A stretch of 64,000 nucleotides of DNA. It comes from Pseudomonas entomophila (GTDB lineage: Bacteria > Pseudomonadota > Gammaproteobacteria > Pseudomonadales > Pseudomonadaceae). The stretch covers positions 372,001 to 436,000 of the forward strand of contig NZ_JARGCS010000056.1 of assembly GCF_029193575.1 (NCBI RefSeq), read 5' to 3'. Numbering within the stretch: the first letter of the stretch is position 1; every line of letters starts with the position of its first letter. This document shows positions 40,176 to 48,999 of this stretch, in pieces. The position numbers were made by a program, and so were the translations under genes. The notes below the pieces were generated by a model, which worked only from the letters and a program-made list of their open reading frames with translations, was not told where the DNA came from and made no database searches.

Positions 40176-42395
40176 GTGTCCGACGTCATCTTGCGCCTTG
40201 CCCTGCCCTCGCCCCTGCGTCGCCTGTTCGACTACCGGGCCACGGCTGCCATGGCGCGCCAGCAGTTGACCCCGGGCATGCGCTTTCGTGTGCCGTTCGG
40301 CCGTCGCGAGATGATCGGTGTGTTGGTGGAGGTATGCGAGCGCAGCGAAGTGCCGGCCGACAAGCTCAAGCCGGCGAGCCAGTTGCTCGACCCGGTTTCG
40401 CCGCTGCCACCGGCGCTGTTCAAGCTGTGCCTGTGGACCGCCCACTACTACCAGCACAGCCTCGGCGACACCTTCAGTTGGGCGCTGCCGGTGCTGTTGC
40501 GCCAGGGCGAGTCGGCCGAGGTGCGCCAAGAGCGCTTCTGGCACATCGCCCCCGGCGCACGCCTGGAAGACCCGCGCATCGCCCGCGCCCCGCGCCAGCG
40601 CGAGGCCTTGCAGGCCCTCGCCCAACACCCGCACGGGGTCGCCCATGGCGTGCTCGGCAAGCTCGGCCTGAACAAGGACAGCCTCGACCTGCTGCTGGCC
40701 AAGGAGCTCGTGCACGTGGAGGTGCGCCGCCATCTGCCGCCGCCACGTCACGAACATTGGCTGGCGCAGCCGGAGTTGCCGCTCAACGAAGAGCAGCGCG
40801 CGGCGTTCGAGGCGGTGCGCTCGGGCTTCGGCGGTTTCCACGCCTTCTTGCTGGCCGGCGTCACCGGCAGCGGCAAGACCGAGGTGTACCTGCAACTGAT
40901 CCGAGAAACGCTGGAAGCTGGCAAGCAGGCGCTGATCCTCATCCCCGAGATCAACCTCGGCCCGCAGACCCTGGCGCGTTTCGAGCAGCGCTTCAACGCG
41001 CGCATCGCCCTGCTGCACTCGGCGGTGAACGACCGCGAGCGCCTGGATGCCTGGCTGGCCGCACGTGACGGCGAGGCCGACATCATCATCGGCACCCGTT
41101 CGGCCTTGTTCACCCCGATGAAGCACCCGGGGCTGATCATCATCGACGAGGAGCACGACGGCTCCTACAAGCAGCAAGAAGGCCTGCGCTATCACGCCCG
41201 CGACCTCGCCGTGGTGCGCGCGCACCAGGAGAACATCCCGATCTTGCTGGGCTCGGCGACCCCGTCGCTGGAAAGCCTGCACAATGCCCACAACGGTCGC
41301 TACGGCCTGCTGCGCATGAACCAGCGAGCCGGCGGCGCCCGCGCGCCACGCTTCCTGCGCCTGGACGTGCGCAGCCTGCCGCTGGACAGCGGTATCAGCG
41401 GCCCGCTGCAACAGGCCATCGGCCAGACCTTGGCGGCAGGCCAGCAGGTGCTGGTGTTCCTCAACCGCCGCGGCTTCGCCCCGACCCTGCTGTGCCATGA
41501 CTGCGGCTGGCTGTCCGAATGCCCCCGCTGTGACGCGCGAATGACCGTGCACCAACGCTCCGGCGTGCTGCGCTGCCACCACTGCGGCTACGACGAGCGC
41601 CTGCCGCTGCAATGCCCGCAGTGCGCGCACGTCGACCTGCGGCCGGTGGGCGCCGGCACCGAGCGCGCCGAGGACCGCCTGAAGACACTGTTCCCCGAGT
41701 ACCCAGTGCTGCGCGTGGACCGCGACAGCACCTCGCGCAAAGACGCCATGCACAACCTGTTCACCACCATCCAGCGCGGCCAGCCGAGCATCCTGGTGGG
41801 CACGCAGATGCTCGCCAAGGGCCACCACTTCCCACGGGTGACCCTGGTGGCGATCCTCGATGCCGACGGTGGCCTGTTCTCCGGCGACTTCCGCGCCAGC
41901 GAGCGCATGGCGCAGTTGATCGTGCAGGTGGCCGGGCGTGCCGGGCGCGCCGAGGAGCCGGGCAAGGTGATCGTGCAGACCCACCTGGCCGAGCACCCGC
42001 TGCTGGTGCAATTGACCGAACAAGGCTACTTCGCCTTCGCCGAACAAGCCCTGAGCGAGCGCCGTGCCGCCGGCTTGCCGCCGTTCTCGCACCTGGCGCT
42101 GCTGCGCGCCGAGGCGCACAAGCCGGGGCAGGCGGAAGGTTTTCTTGACGAGGCGTGCAGCGCCGCCGAGCGCCTGCTGGCCGAGCAAGGCGCCCAGGGC
42201 ATCGAACTGCTCGGCCCAGTGCCGGCGCCGATGGAACGCCGTGCCGGGCGCTTCCGCGCGCAATTGTTGATCCAGGCCAACGCCCGGGCCCCCTTGCATC
42301 GCCTGATCGGCGCCTGGCTGCTAGTGTTGGAGCAGATGCCGTCGGGGCGGCAGGTGCGCTGGTCGCTGGATGTGGACCCGGTCGACCTCTACTAG
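40176..42395 (+). CDS. priA: Primosomal replication restart helicase PriA
   Basis: A 739-residue superfamily 2 DNA helicase that reloads DnaB at collapsed forks. The N-terminal 3' DNA-end-binding domain (1-100) leads to Walker A GVTGSGKT (228-235) and the DEEH Walker B. The eight-cysteine zinc module begins CHDCGWLSECPRC and ends CPQCAH. Helicase motifs V-VI are seen as VGTQMLAKGHHFPRV and QVAGRAGR. Length matches E. coli PriA. It starts at GTG 40176, divergent from rpmE. Confidence 0.96.
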   Translation: MSDVILRLALPSPLRRLFDYRATAAMARQQLTPGMRFRVPFGRREMIGVLVEVCERSEVPADKLKPASQLLDPVSPLPPALFKLCLWTAHYYQHSLGDTFSWALPVLLRQGESAEVRQERFWHIAPGARLEDPRIARAPRQREALQALAQHPHGVAHGVLGKLGLNKDSLDLLLAKELVHVEVRRHLPPPRHEHWLAQPELPLNEEQRAAFEAVRSGFGGFHAFLLAGVTGSGKTEVYLQLIRETLEAGKQALILIPEINLGPQTLARFEQRFNARIALLHSAVNDRERLDAWLAARDGEADIIIGTRSALFTPMKHPGLIIIDEEHDGSYKQQEGLRYHARDLAVVRAHQENIPILLGSATPSLESLHNAHNGRYGLLRMNQRAGGARAPRFLRLDVRSLPLDSGISGPLQQAIGQTLAAGQQVLVFLNRRGFAPTLLCHDCGWLSECPRCDARMTVHQRSGVLRCHHCGYDERLPLQCPQCAHVDLRPVGAGTERAEDRLKTLFPEYPVLRVDRDSTSRKDAMHNLFTTIQRGQPSILVGTQMLAKGHHFPRVTLVAILDADGGLFSGDFRASERMAQLIVQVAGRAGRAEEPGKVIVQTHLAEHPLLVQLTEQGYFAFAEQALSERRAAGLPPFSHLALLRAEAHKPGQAEGFLDEACSAAERLLAEQGAQGIELLGPVPAPMERRAGRFRAQLLIQANARAPLHRLIGAWLLVLEQMPSGRQVRWSLDVDPVDLY

Positions 42396-42444
42396 CCACC
42401 GCGCTCACCCAGGGGGACGGCGGCGGCGTGGCGAGCCGTAGAGG

Positions 42445-42473
42445 TTGGCAATGACGCGCCAGCCACGGATAAT
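42445..42473 (+). promoter_or_regulatory. Sigma-70 promoter of argS
   Basis: TTGGCA (-35) and GATAAT (-10) are separated by exactly 17 bp, in the 141-bp gap between priA and argS, with the -10 ending 63 nt before the argS ATG. Confidence 0.65.
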
Positions 42474-42536
42474 GCCCCGTTTTTCCACCTGCGCATCGAA
42501 GCGCTGCACCGCGCTTGCGGTCGAAAAGAGATCCCG

Positions 42537-44273
42537 ATGAAAGACACCATTCGCCAGCTGATCCAGCAAGCCCTCACCCAACTCGTCCACGACGGTGCGT
42601 TGCCTGAAGGCCTGACGCCGGCGATCCAGGTGGAAAACGCCCGTGACAAGACCCACGGCGACTTCGCCAGCAACATCGCCATGATGCTGGCCAAGCCGGC
42701 TGGCATGAAGCCGCGCGACCTGGCCGACAAGATCATCGCCGCGCTGCCGGCCAGCGCCGATATCAGCAAGGTCGAGATCGCCGGCCCGGGCTTCCTGAAC
42801 TTCTTCCAGAACACCGACGCCCTGGCCAATCGCCTGGACGCCGCCCTGGCCGACGACCACCTGGGCGTGCGCAAGGCCGGCGTGGCCGAGAAGGTGGTGA
42901 TCGACATGTCGGCGCCGAACCTGGCCAAGGAGATGCACGTCGGCCACCTGCGCTCGACCATCATCGGCGACAGCGTCGCGCGCGTGCTGGAGTTCCTCGG
43001 CGACCAGGTGGTCCGGCAGAACCACGTGGGCGACTGGGGCACCCAGTTCGGCATGCTGCTGGCCTACCTGGAGGAAAACCCGGTCACCAGCGACGAGCTG
43101 TCGGACCTGGAAAACTTCTACCGCGCTGCGAAGAAGCGCTTCGACGAGTCCGAGGACTTCGCCACCCGCGCCCGCGGCCTGGTGGTCAAGCTGCAAGCCG
43201 GGGACCCGGAGTGCCTGGCGCTGTGGACGCGCTTCAAGGACATCTCGCTGTCGCACTGCCAGAAGACCTACGAGCTGCTCAACGTCAAGCTGACCATGGC
43301 CGACGTGATGGGCGAGAGCGCCTACAACGACGACCTGGCCAACGTGGTCGCCGACCTCAAGGCCAGCGGCCTGCTGGTCGAGAGCCAGGGCGCGCAGTGC
43401 GTGTTCCTCGATGAATTCAAGAACACCGAGGGCGAGCCGCTGCCGGTGATCGTGCAGAAGGCCGACGGCGGCTACCTGTACGCCACCACCGACCTGGCCG
43501 CGGTGCGCTACCGCAGCAACGTGCTCAAGGCCGACCGCGCCCTGTACTTCGTCGACCAGCGCCAGGCCCTGCACTTCAACCAGGTGTTCGAAGTGGCCCG
43601 CCGCGCCGGTTTCGTCGGCCACCCGATGCAGATGGAGCACATGGGCTTCGGCACCATGAACGGCGCCGATGGCCGCCCGTTCAAGACCCGCGACGGCGGC
43701 ACCGTCAAGCTGATCGACCTGCTGACCGAGGCCAAGGAGCGCGCCTACGCGCTGGTCAAGGAAAAGAACCCGGGCCTGGGCGAGGACGAACTGCGCCGCA
43801 TCGGTGAAGTGGTTGGCATCGGCGCGGTGAAGTACGCCGACCTGTCCAAGCACCGCGCCAGCGACTACAGCTTCAACTTCGAACAGATGCTCAACTTCGA
43901 AGGCAACACCGCGCCCTACCTGCTGTATGCCTACACCCGCGTGGCCGGGGTGTTCCGCAAGTTGGGCAAGGGCTTCGACGAGGTCGACGGGCAGATCGTG
44001 CTGCAGGCCGCCCAGGAGCAGGACCTGGCCGCGCGCCTGGCGCAGTTCGGCGAGATCCTCAACAACGTCGCCGACAAGGGCACCCCGCACGTGCTGTGCA
44101 GCTACCTGTACGACCTGGCTGGCCTGTTCTCGAGCTTCTACGAGAACTGCCCGATCCTCGCCGCCGACACCCCGGAGCAGCAGCAGAGCCGCCTGCGCCT
44201 GGCTGCGCTGACCGGCCTCACCCTCAAACAGGGCCTGGAACTGCTCGGCCTGGAAACCCTGGAGCGCATGTAA
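42537..44273 (+). CDS. argS: Arginyl-tRNA synthetase
   Basis: A 578-residue class I synthetase. The N-terminal Add-1 tRNA-D-loop domain (1-110) precedes the HIGH motif as HVGH in SAPNLAKEMHVGHLRST, the catalytic Rossmann fold and the DALR anticodon-binding domain (about 455-578) ending LGLETLERM. No classical KMSK is seen, as is common in ArgS. It charges tRNA-Arg in the cytosol. A SPOR-domain gene follows 1 nt after its stop. Confidence 0.97.
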   Translation: MKDTIRQLIQQALTQLVHDGALPEGLTPAIQVENARDKTHGDFASNIAMMLAKPAGMKPRDLADKIIAALPASADISKVEIAGPGFLNFFQNTDALANRLDAALADDHLGVRKAGVAEKVVIDMSAPNLAKEMHVGHLRSTIIGDSVARVLEFLGDQVVRQNHVGDWGTQFGMLLAYLEENPVTSDELSDLENFYRAAKKRFDESEDFATRARGLVVKLQAGDPECLALWTRFKDISLSHCQKTYELLNVKLTMADVMGESAYNDDLANVVADLKASGLLVESQGAQCVFLDEFKNTEGEPLPVIVQKADGGYLYATTDLAAVRYRSNVLKADRALYFVDQRQALHFNQVFEVARRAGFVGHPMQMEHMGFGTMNGADGRPFKTRDGGTVKLIDLLTEAKERAYALVKEKNPGLGEDELRRIGEVVGIGAVKYADLSKHRASDYSFNFEQMLNFEGNTAPYLLYAYTRVAGVFRKLGKGFDEVDGQIVLQAAQEQDLAARLAQFGEILNNVADKGTPHVLCSYLYDLAGLFSSFYENCPILAADTPEQQQSRLRLAALTGLTLKQGLELLGLETLERM

Positions 44274-44274
44274 G

Positions 44275-44979
44275 TTGGCTGCCAAGAAAAAGCCCGCCCC
44301 CAAGCGCGGCGCGAGCCGCTACCAGGCGCCGGCCAAGCAGCCGATTCCGGGCTGGGTGTGGCTGGCGGTCGGCCTCACCGTCGGTGCCTTCATCGTCTTC
44401 CTGATGAAACTGGAGCCCGGCGGCGAGGACATCAAGCGCGCCAAGCCCGAGCAACAGAAGCCGGCCAAGGTCGCCGAGGCGGACAAGGGCGCGGCGGTGA
44501 CGCCACAGCAGCCGGTCAAGCCGAAGTACGACTTCTATACCTTGCTGCCAGAGTCGGAAGTGATCGTGCCGCCCGAGGCCGTGCCAGAGAAAACCCCGCC
44601 AGTGCCTGCGCAACCGGTGCCGACCACGCCAGTGACCCCGGCCGAAGCGGCGAAGATCGACACTGCCCGCGCCCAGGCGGCGTTGCTGGGGCAAACGCCA
44701 CCGCCGGCGCCGCCGGTGATCAAGCCGGCGGCCACCACGCAGTTCTTCCTCCAGGCGGGGTCGTTCCGCAAGGAAGCCGATGCCGACAAGGTGCGCGCGC
44801 AGATCATCCTGCTAGGGCAGGTGGTGAAGGTGGAGTCGGGCACGGTGAAGGACGAGACCTGGTACCGCGTGCTGGTCGGGCCGTTCAGCAACCGTGAACA
44901 GCTGACCGTGGCGCAGAAGCAGTTGGCGGGGGCAGGGTTCAGCAACCTGCTGTTGCAGCAGCGCCAGACGCGGCAGTGA
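44275..44979 (+). CDS. SPOR-domain membrane protein (FtsN-like)
   Basis: A 234-residue bitopic protein: basic cytosolic N-terminus (KKKPAPKRGASRYQ), membrane helix at about 24-44, a Pro/Ala/Lys-rich periplasmic linker and a C-terminal SPOR domain (about 155-234, FFLQAGSFRKEADADKVRAQ onward) that binds peptidoglycan lacking stem peptides at septa. Architecture equals FtsN of the divisome. The start is a TTG one base after the argS stop, giving MAAKKKPAPKRG. It follows argS as in other pseudomonads and has its own terminator. Confidence 0.85.
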   Translation: MAAKKKPAPKRGASRYQAPAKQPIPGWVWLAVGLTVGAFIVFLMKLEPGGEDIKRAKPEQQKPAKVAEADKGAAVTPQQPVKPKYDFYTLLPESEVIVPPEAVPEKTPPVPAQPVPTTPVTPAEAAKIDTARAQAALLGQTPPPAPPVIKPAATTQFFLQAGSFRKEADADKVRAQIILLGQVVKVESGTVKDETWYRVLVGPFSNREQLTVAQKQLAGAGFSNLLLQQRQTRQ

Positions 44980-44990
44980 TGGAATGAAAA

Positions 44991-45031
44991 GAAGGCCTTG
45001 CCTGGGGAGCCCCGGCAAGGCCTTCTTTTTT
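44991..45031 (+). terminator. Terminator of the argS-SPOR operon
   Basis: A perfect 12-bp stem (GAAGGCCTTGCC/GGCAAGGCCTTC) encloses a loop with a further GGGG/CCCC pairing and is followed by six T, 11 nt after the SPOR gene stop. Confidence 0.92.
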
Positions 45032-45045
45032 GGCTGCGTGGCCTG

Positions 45046-45099
45046 GCCCGCTCCTACAAAGCTCACACGATCCTTGTAGGAGCGGGCTTGCCCCGCGAT
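45046..45099. repeat. REP pair (BIME) between SPOR gene and TM2 gene
   Basis: An inverted unit GCCCGCTCCTACAAAG and a full unit TTGTAGGAGCGGGCTTGCCC with CGCGATG face each other about 16 bp apart between convergent genes. Confidence 0.85.
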
Positions 45100-45103
45100 G
45101 AAT

Positions 45104-45523
45104 TCAACGCCGCTCGCCGTTGACCTGGGACACCTGGGTGTTCAACGTCCAGAAGTCATACAGCACGCCCACCAGGAACAACCCGCCGGTGAAGAAGTAG
45201 ATCAACGCCGTGATCCACTTGCCCATGTACAACCGGTGCACGCCGAACAGCCCCAGGAAGGTCAGGAAGATCCAGGTGATGCTGTAGTTCACCCGTCCCG
45301 GCTGGAAGCGCAGGTCGGCCTCGCGGTCCATCGACGGGATCAGGAACAGGTCGATCAACCAGCCGATGCCCAGCAATCCCAGGGTGAAGAACCAGATCGT
45401 CCCGGTGATCGGCTTGCCGTAGTAGAAACGGTGGGAGCCGGTGAAGCCGAAGATCCACAGCAGGTAGCCGATGACCTTGCTGTGGGTGTCATGCAAGGGC
45501 GCACCTTGTTGATAACTGTTCAT
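45104..45523 (-). CDS. TM2-domain membrane protein
   Basis: A 139-residue inner-membrane protein with two TM2-type units: residues about 16-62 (KVIGYLLWIFGFTGSHRFYYG, then WFFTLGLLGIGWLIDLFLIP) and about 80-126 (ITWIFLTFLGLFGVHRLYMG, then YFFTGGLFLVGVLYDFW). Each has the GxHRFY/GVHRLY turn and a terminal D. TM2 proteins are widespread and of unsettled function. It is divergent from the NlpC/P60 gene, with 158 bp between. Confidence 0.82.
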   Translation of the reverse strand: MNSYQQGAPLHDTHSKVIGYLLWIFGFTGSHRFYYGKPITGTIWFFTLGLLGIGWLIDLFLIPSMDREADLRFQPGRVNYSITWIFLTFLGLFGVHRLYMGKWITALIYFFTGGLFLVGVLYDFWTLNTQVSQVNGERR

Positions 45524-45642
45524 TCATAGCCCTCGTGGCATAGCCGAAAATTTTCTAAGCGAAAATGTGACTTTTTCATTTTGACCCGACGTATGGTAAC
45601 TGGCCAATCGACCAACGGATCAGAATTTGATCAGAAAGCTGT

Positions 45643-45648
45643 TATAAA
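45643..45648 (+). promoter_or_regulatory. -10 box and nearby dyad upstream of the NlpC/P60 gene
   Basis: TATAAA lies 34 nt before the NlpC/P60 start. Ten bases upstream of it, GATCA-GAATT-TGATC (45618-45632) is an inverted repeat across the -35 zone, where an operator could sit. No canonical -35 is present. Confidence 0.4.
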
Positions 45649-45681
45649 GTTGCGCGCCAACACCTATAAAGAGCTTCATCT

Positions 45682-46314
45682 ATGCCGCCTTTCATCAAGA
45701 CATGGCTGACCCTCTGCCTTTTATTGCCCCTGGCTGCCCACGCCACCAACCGTGAGCAACGTCTTCCCAACGGCTTCACTGGCTACACCACCAACACCAG
45801 TGCCACCGTGAAACGCGCGCCGACCCAGCAGGTCGCCGTGCGCAGTCGCCCCGCCAACGCCGCCAAGGCCCCGGGTCTTCCCGTGGCGGCCATGTCGCCG
45901 AAGCAGAGCAGCGAAGTGCTCAGCCGCGCGGTGAATGTGCTCGGCACCCCGTACCGCTGGGGCGGCAGCACGCCCGGCAAGGGCTTCGATTGCAGCGGGC
46001 TGGTCAAGTACGCGTTCAACGACGTCGCCGACGTCGACCTGCCGCGCACCTCCAATGCCATGGCCCAGGGCCACGGCGTGAAGGTGGCGCGTGACGACCT
46101 CAAGCCGGGCGACCTGATCTTCTTCAACATCAAGAGCCGCCGGGTGAACCACGTCGCCATCTACCTGGGCAACGACCGCTTCATCCATGCGCCGCGCACC
46201 GGCAAGCGGGTGAGCATCGACAGCCTGGAGAAGCCTTACTGGCAGAAGCATTACGTGGTGGCCAAGCGGGTGCTGCCGAAGGAACAAGAGGCGCTGCGGC
46301 TGGCCAAGCGCTGA
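45682..46314 (+). CDS. Exported NlpC/P60 (C40) peptidoglycan hydrolase
   Basis: A 210-residue exported protein: signal peptide 1-21 (cleavage after AHA), a linker, and an NlpC/P60 domain from about 76. The catalytic triad is Cys104 (FDCSGLVKY), His157 (NHVAIYLG) and His169 (FIHAPRTG). It should cleave within stem peptides of peptidoglycan, as MepS-like endopeptidases do, in the periplasm. Unlike MepS it has no lipobox. It stands alone and is followed by a perfect REP hairpin. Confidence 0.9.
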   Translation: MPPFIKTWLTLCLLLPLAAHATNREQRLPNGFTGYTTNTSATVKRAPTQQVAVRSRPANAAKAPGLPVAAMSPKQSSEVLSRAVNVLGTPYRWGGSTPGKGFDCSGLVKYAFNDVADVDLPRTSNAMAQGHGVKVARDDLKPGDLIFFNIKSRRVNHVAIYLGNDRFIHAPRTGKRVSIDSLEKPYWQKHYVVAKRVLPKEQEALRLAKR

Positions 46315-46330
46315 TCGCACGCTTTCATCG

Positions 46331-46379
46331 CCTGTACCGGCCCTATCGCGGGGCAAGCCCGCGATAGGGCCGGTACAGG
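46331..46379. repeat. Perfect 22-bp-arm REP palindrome between convergent genes
   Basis: Two 22-base arms, beginning CCTGTACCGGCCCTATCGCG, pair without mismatch around a 5-base GCAAG loop. The core (CGCGGGGCAAGCCCGCG) is of REP type. It lies 16 nt after the NlpC/P60 stop and 2 nt before the pilT stop, so transcripts of both genes end in it. Confidence 0.85.
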
Positions 46380-46381
46380 TA

Positions 46382-47380
46382 CTACCCTGCTGCAATGACA
46401 CCCCGGGCCAGCAATTCCCCCATGGCCCCCTCCATCGTCCGCATCCCCAACGCCCCACCCGCCTGCATCACCGACGCCAACTGCGCCGTCCGCCCCTCGC
46501 GCACCAGGTTGCGCACCGCGGGCGTGGCCACCAACACCTCCCGCGCGGCCACCCGCCCTCCGTCCACCCGCTCGACCAGCACCTGCGCGACCACCATTTG
46601 CAGCGAGTCCGCCAACATCGCCCGCACCAGCGCCTTCTCCTCAGCGGCGAACACCTCCACCAACCGCTCGATGCTGCTGGCCGCCGAGCGCGTGTGCACG
46701 GTCGCCAGCACCAGGTGGCCGGTCTCCGCCGCGCGCAGCGCCAGGCGAATGCTCTCCAGGTCTCGCAGCTCGCCGACCATGAGCACATCCGGGTCCTGGC
46801 GCAAGGCGCTGCGCAGCCCCTGGGCGAAGTCGCGGCAATGGCGACCGACCTCCCGCTGGGTGACCAGGCTGCGCTGGCTGGCGTGCACGAATTCGATGGG
46901 GTCTTCGAGGGTGACGATATGCCCGGCGCGCTCACGGTTGAGCTGGTCGAGCAAGGCCGCCAGGGTGCTGGTCTTGCCGCTGCCGGTCGGCCCACCCACC
47001 AGCACCAGGCCATCGCGGTACCCGGCGATGCGCGCGGCAACCTGAGCCAGGCCCAACGCCTCGACATTCGGGAGCTGCTCGGCGATCAACCGCAAGCTAG
47101 CCGCCGGGCCGCGATATTGGCGAAACAGGTTCGCCCGCAAGCGCCCCACCGTGGGCAGGCTCAACGCCAGGTCGAGGTCATCGCCCGACGCCCATTGGCG
47201 CTGTTGCTCACGATCAAGAAAAACACTCAGGCCCACTTCCAGCGCCTGGGGCTGCAAGGCGGGCAGCTGCATTGGCCGTAATTGCCCGGCAACCCGCAGC
47301 AGCGGGGGCTCGCCGGTGGCCAGGTGCAGGTCGGAGGCGCCCGCGGCACGCGCGCGGGCCAGCAGGTCGGTCACATCCAT
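46382..47380 (-). CDS. pilT: Type IV pilus retraction ATPase-like PilT
   Basis: A 332-residue GspE-family hexameric ATPase. Walker A is GGPTGSGKTS (129-138), the Asp box VTLEDPIEFVH, Walker B VGELRDLESI and the His box GHLVLATVHT. It depolymerises pilin fibres at the inner membrane base. ATG 47380 (MDVTDLLARAR) is chosen over one four codons earlier. It is divergent from yggS, the pilT/yggS-proC order seen in P. aeruginosa. Residue changes from classical PilT are many, so a PilU-like or accessory role is possible. Confidence 0.88.
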   Translation of the reverse strand: MDVTDLLARARAAGASDLHLATGEPPLLRVAGQLRPMQLPALQPQALEVGLSVFLDREQQRQWASGDDLDLALSLPTVGRLRANLFRQYRGPAASLRLIAEQLPNVEALGLAQVAARIAGYRDGLVLVGGPTGSGKTSTLAALLDQLNRERAGHIVTLEDPIEFVHASQRSLVTQREVGRHCRDFAQGLRSALRQDPDVLMVGELRDLESIRLALRAAETGHLVLATVHTRSAASSIERLVEVFAAEEKALVRAMLADSLQMVVAQVLVERVDGGRVAAREVLVATPAVRNLVREGRTAQLASVMQAGGALGMRTMEGAMGELLARGVIAAG

Positions 47381-47445
47381 GAGACTCCCCAAAGGCCATC
47401 AAGCAGGTAGAATGCCGCAGACCCTAAAGCCGTCGGCAGCGATCC

Positions 47446-48132
47446 ATGTCCACCATAGCAGACAACCTTGGCGCCCTCGCCGCCCGTATCGACCACGCCG
47501 CCAGGGCGGCCGCGCGCGACCCCGCCAGCGTCCGGTTGCTGGCGGTGAGCAAGACCAAGCCGGCCAGCGCCATCCGCGAAATCCACGCCGCCGGCGTGCG
47601 CGACGTGGGCGAGAACTACCTGCAGGAAGCCCTGGCCAAGCAGCAAGCGCTGCGCGACCTGCCCTTGATCTGGCACTTCATCGGCCCCATCCAGTCGAAC
47701 AAGACCAAAGCCATCGCCGAGCACTTCGACTGGGTACATTCCGTGGACCGACTGAAGATCGCCCAACGCCTGTCAGAACAGCGCCCCGCGAGCCTGCCGC
47801 CGCTCAACATCTGCCTGCAGGTGAACGTCAGCGGCGAGGACAGCAAGTCCGGCTGCACCCCCAGCGCACTGCCGGTCCTGGCCCAGGCCGTGGCCAGCCT
47901 GCCCAACCTGCGCCTGCGCGGGCTGATGGCCATCCCCGAGCCCACTGACGAGCGCGCCGCCCAGGAGGCTGCCTTCGCCCGCCTGCGCCAGTTGCAGGAG
48001 GGCCTGGGCCTTGGCCTGGACACCCTGTCGATGGGCATGAGCCACGACCTCGAAGCCGCCATCGCCCAGGGCGCGACCTGGGTACGCATCGGCACCGCCC
48101 TGTTTGGCGCCCGTGATTACGGGCAGCCCTGA
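47446..48132 (+). CDS. yggS: YggS-type PLP homeostasis protein
   Basis: A 228-residue fold-III PLP-binding protein of the PLPBP/YggS family with the cofactor lysine at K36 in LLAVSKTKPA, and family blocks GENYLQEALAK, WHFIGPIQSNK and LSMGMSHDLEAAI. It is a cytosolic PLP carrier that balances vitamin B6 and amino-acid pools, and has no known enzymatic reaction. It precedes proC by 38 nt in a conserved yggS-proC-yggT cluster. Confidence 0.95.
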   Translation: MSTIADNLGALAARIDHAARAAARDPASVRLLAVSKTKPASAIREIHAAGVRDVGENYLQEALAKQQALRDLPLIWHFIGPIQSNKTKAIAEHFDWVHSVDRLKIAQRLSEQRPASLPPLNICLQVNVSGEDSKSGCTPSALPVLAQAVASLPNLRLRGLMAIPEPTDERAAQEAAFARLRQLQEGLGLGLDTLSMGMSHDLEAAIAQGATWVRIGTALFGARDYGQP

Positions 48133-48170
48133 ATCCATGCTTTACTCACTCTTTCCTTTAAGGACCTGAC

Positions 48171-48989
48171 ATGAGCAAGACACGTATCGCCTTTATCGGC
48201 GCCGGCAACATGGCCGCCAGCCTGATCGGCGGCCTGCGTGCCCAGGGCCTGGACGCCGCGCAGATCCGCGCCAGCGACCCAGGCGCCGAGACCCGCGCGC
48301 GCATCCAGGCAGAGCACGGCATCGAAGCCTTCGAAAGCAACGCCCAGGCCATCGACGGCGTCGACGTGATCGTCCTGGCCGTCAAGCCGCAGGTCATGAA
48401 GGCCGTGTGCGAAACCCTGAAGCCGAACCTCAAGGCCGGCCAACTGGTGGTGTCCATCGCCGCCGGCATCACCTGCGCGAGCCTGCAAGCCTGGCTGGGG
48501 CAGATTCCCGTGGTGCGCTGCATGCCCAACACTCCGGCGCTGCTGCGCCAGGGCGTCAGCGGCCTGTACGCCACCGCCGAAGTGACCGACGCACAGCGCG
48601 AGCAGGCCGAACAGTTGCTGTCGGCGGTCGGCACCGCGCTGTGGCTGAGCGAAGAGCAGCAGTTGGACGCGGTCACTGCCGTCTCCGGCAGCGGCCCGGC
48701 GTATTTCTTCCTGCTGATCGAGGCCATGACCGCCGCCGGCGAGAAACTCGGCCTGCCGCGTGAAACCGCCTCGCAGCTGACCTTGCAAACCGCCCTGGGC
48801 GCCGCGCGCATGGCCGTGGCCAGCGACGTCGACGCCGCCGAGCTGCGCCGCCGCGTGACCTCGCCGGCCGGCACCACCGAGGCGGCGATCAAGTCGTTCC
48901 AGGGCAACGGGTTCGAGGCCATCGTCGAGCAGGCGCTGCAGGCTGCGGCGAAGCGCTCGGCCGAGCTGGCCGAACAATTGGGCAAATAA
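48171..48989 (+). CDS. proC: Pyrroline-5-carboxylate reductase
   Basis: A 272-residue NAD(P)H enzyme for the last step of proline synthesis. The Rossmann motif GAGNMAASLIGGL opens the protein, and the C-terminal family block is AVSGSGPAYFFLLIEAMTAAG, followed by RVTSPAGTTEAAI. Length is normal. A ribosome-binding site (AAGGA) precedes the ATG. It sits between yggS and yggT in one operon. Confidence 0.96.
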   Translation: MSKTRIAFIGAGNMAASLIGGLRAQGLDAAQIRASDPGAETRARIQAEHGIEAFESNAQAIDGVDVIVLAVKPQVMKAVCETLKPNLKAGQLVVSIAAGITCASLQAWLGQIPVVRCMPNTPALLRQGVSGLYATAEVTDAQREQAEQLLSAVGTALWLSEEQQLDAVTAVSGSGPAYFFLLIEAMTAAGEKLGLPRETASQLTLQTALGAARMAVASDVDAAELRRRVTSPAGTTEAAIKSFQGNGFEAIVEQALQAAAKRSAELAEQLGK

Positions 48990-48999
48990 GGAGCTGTCG

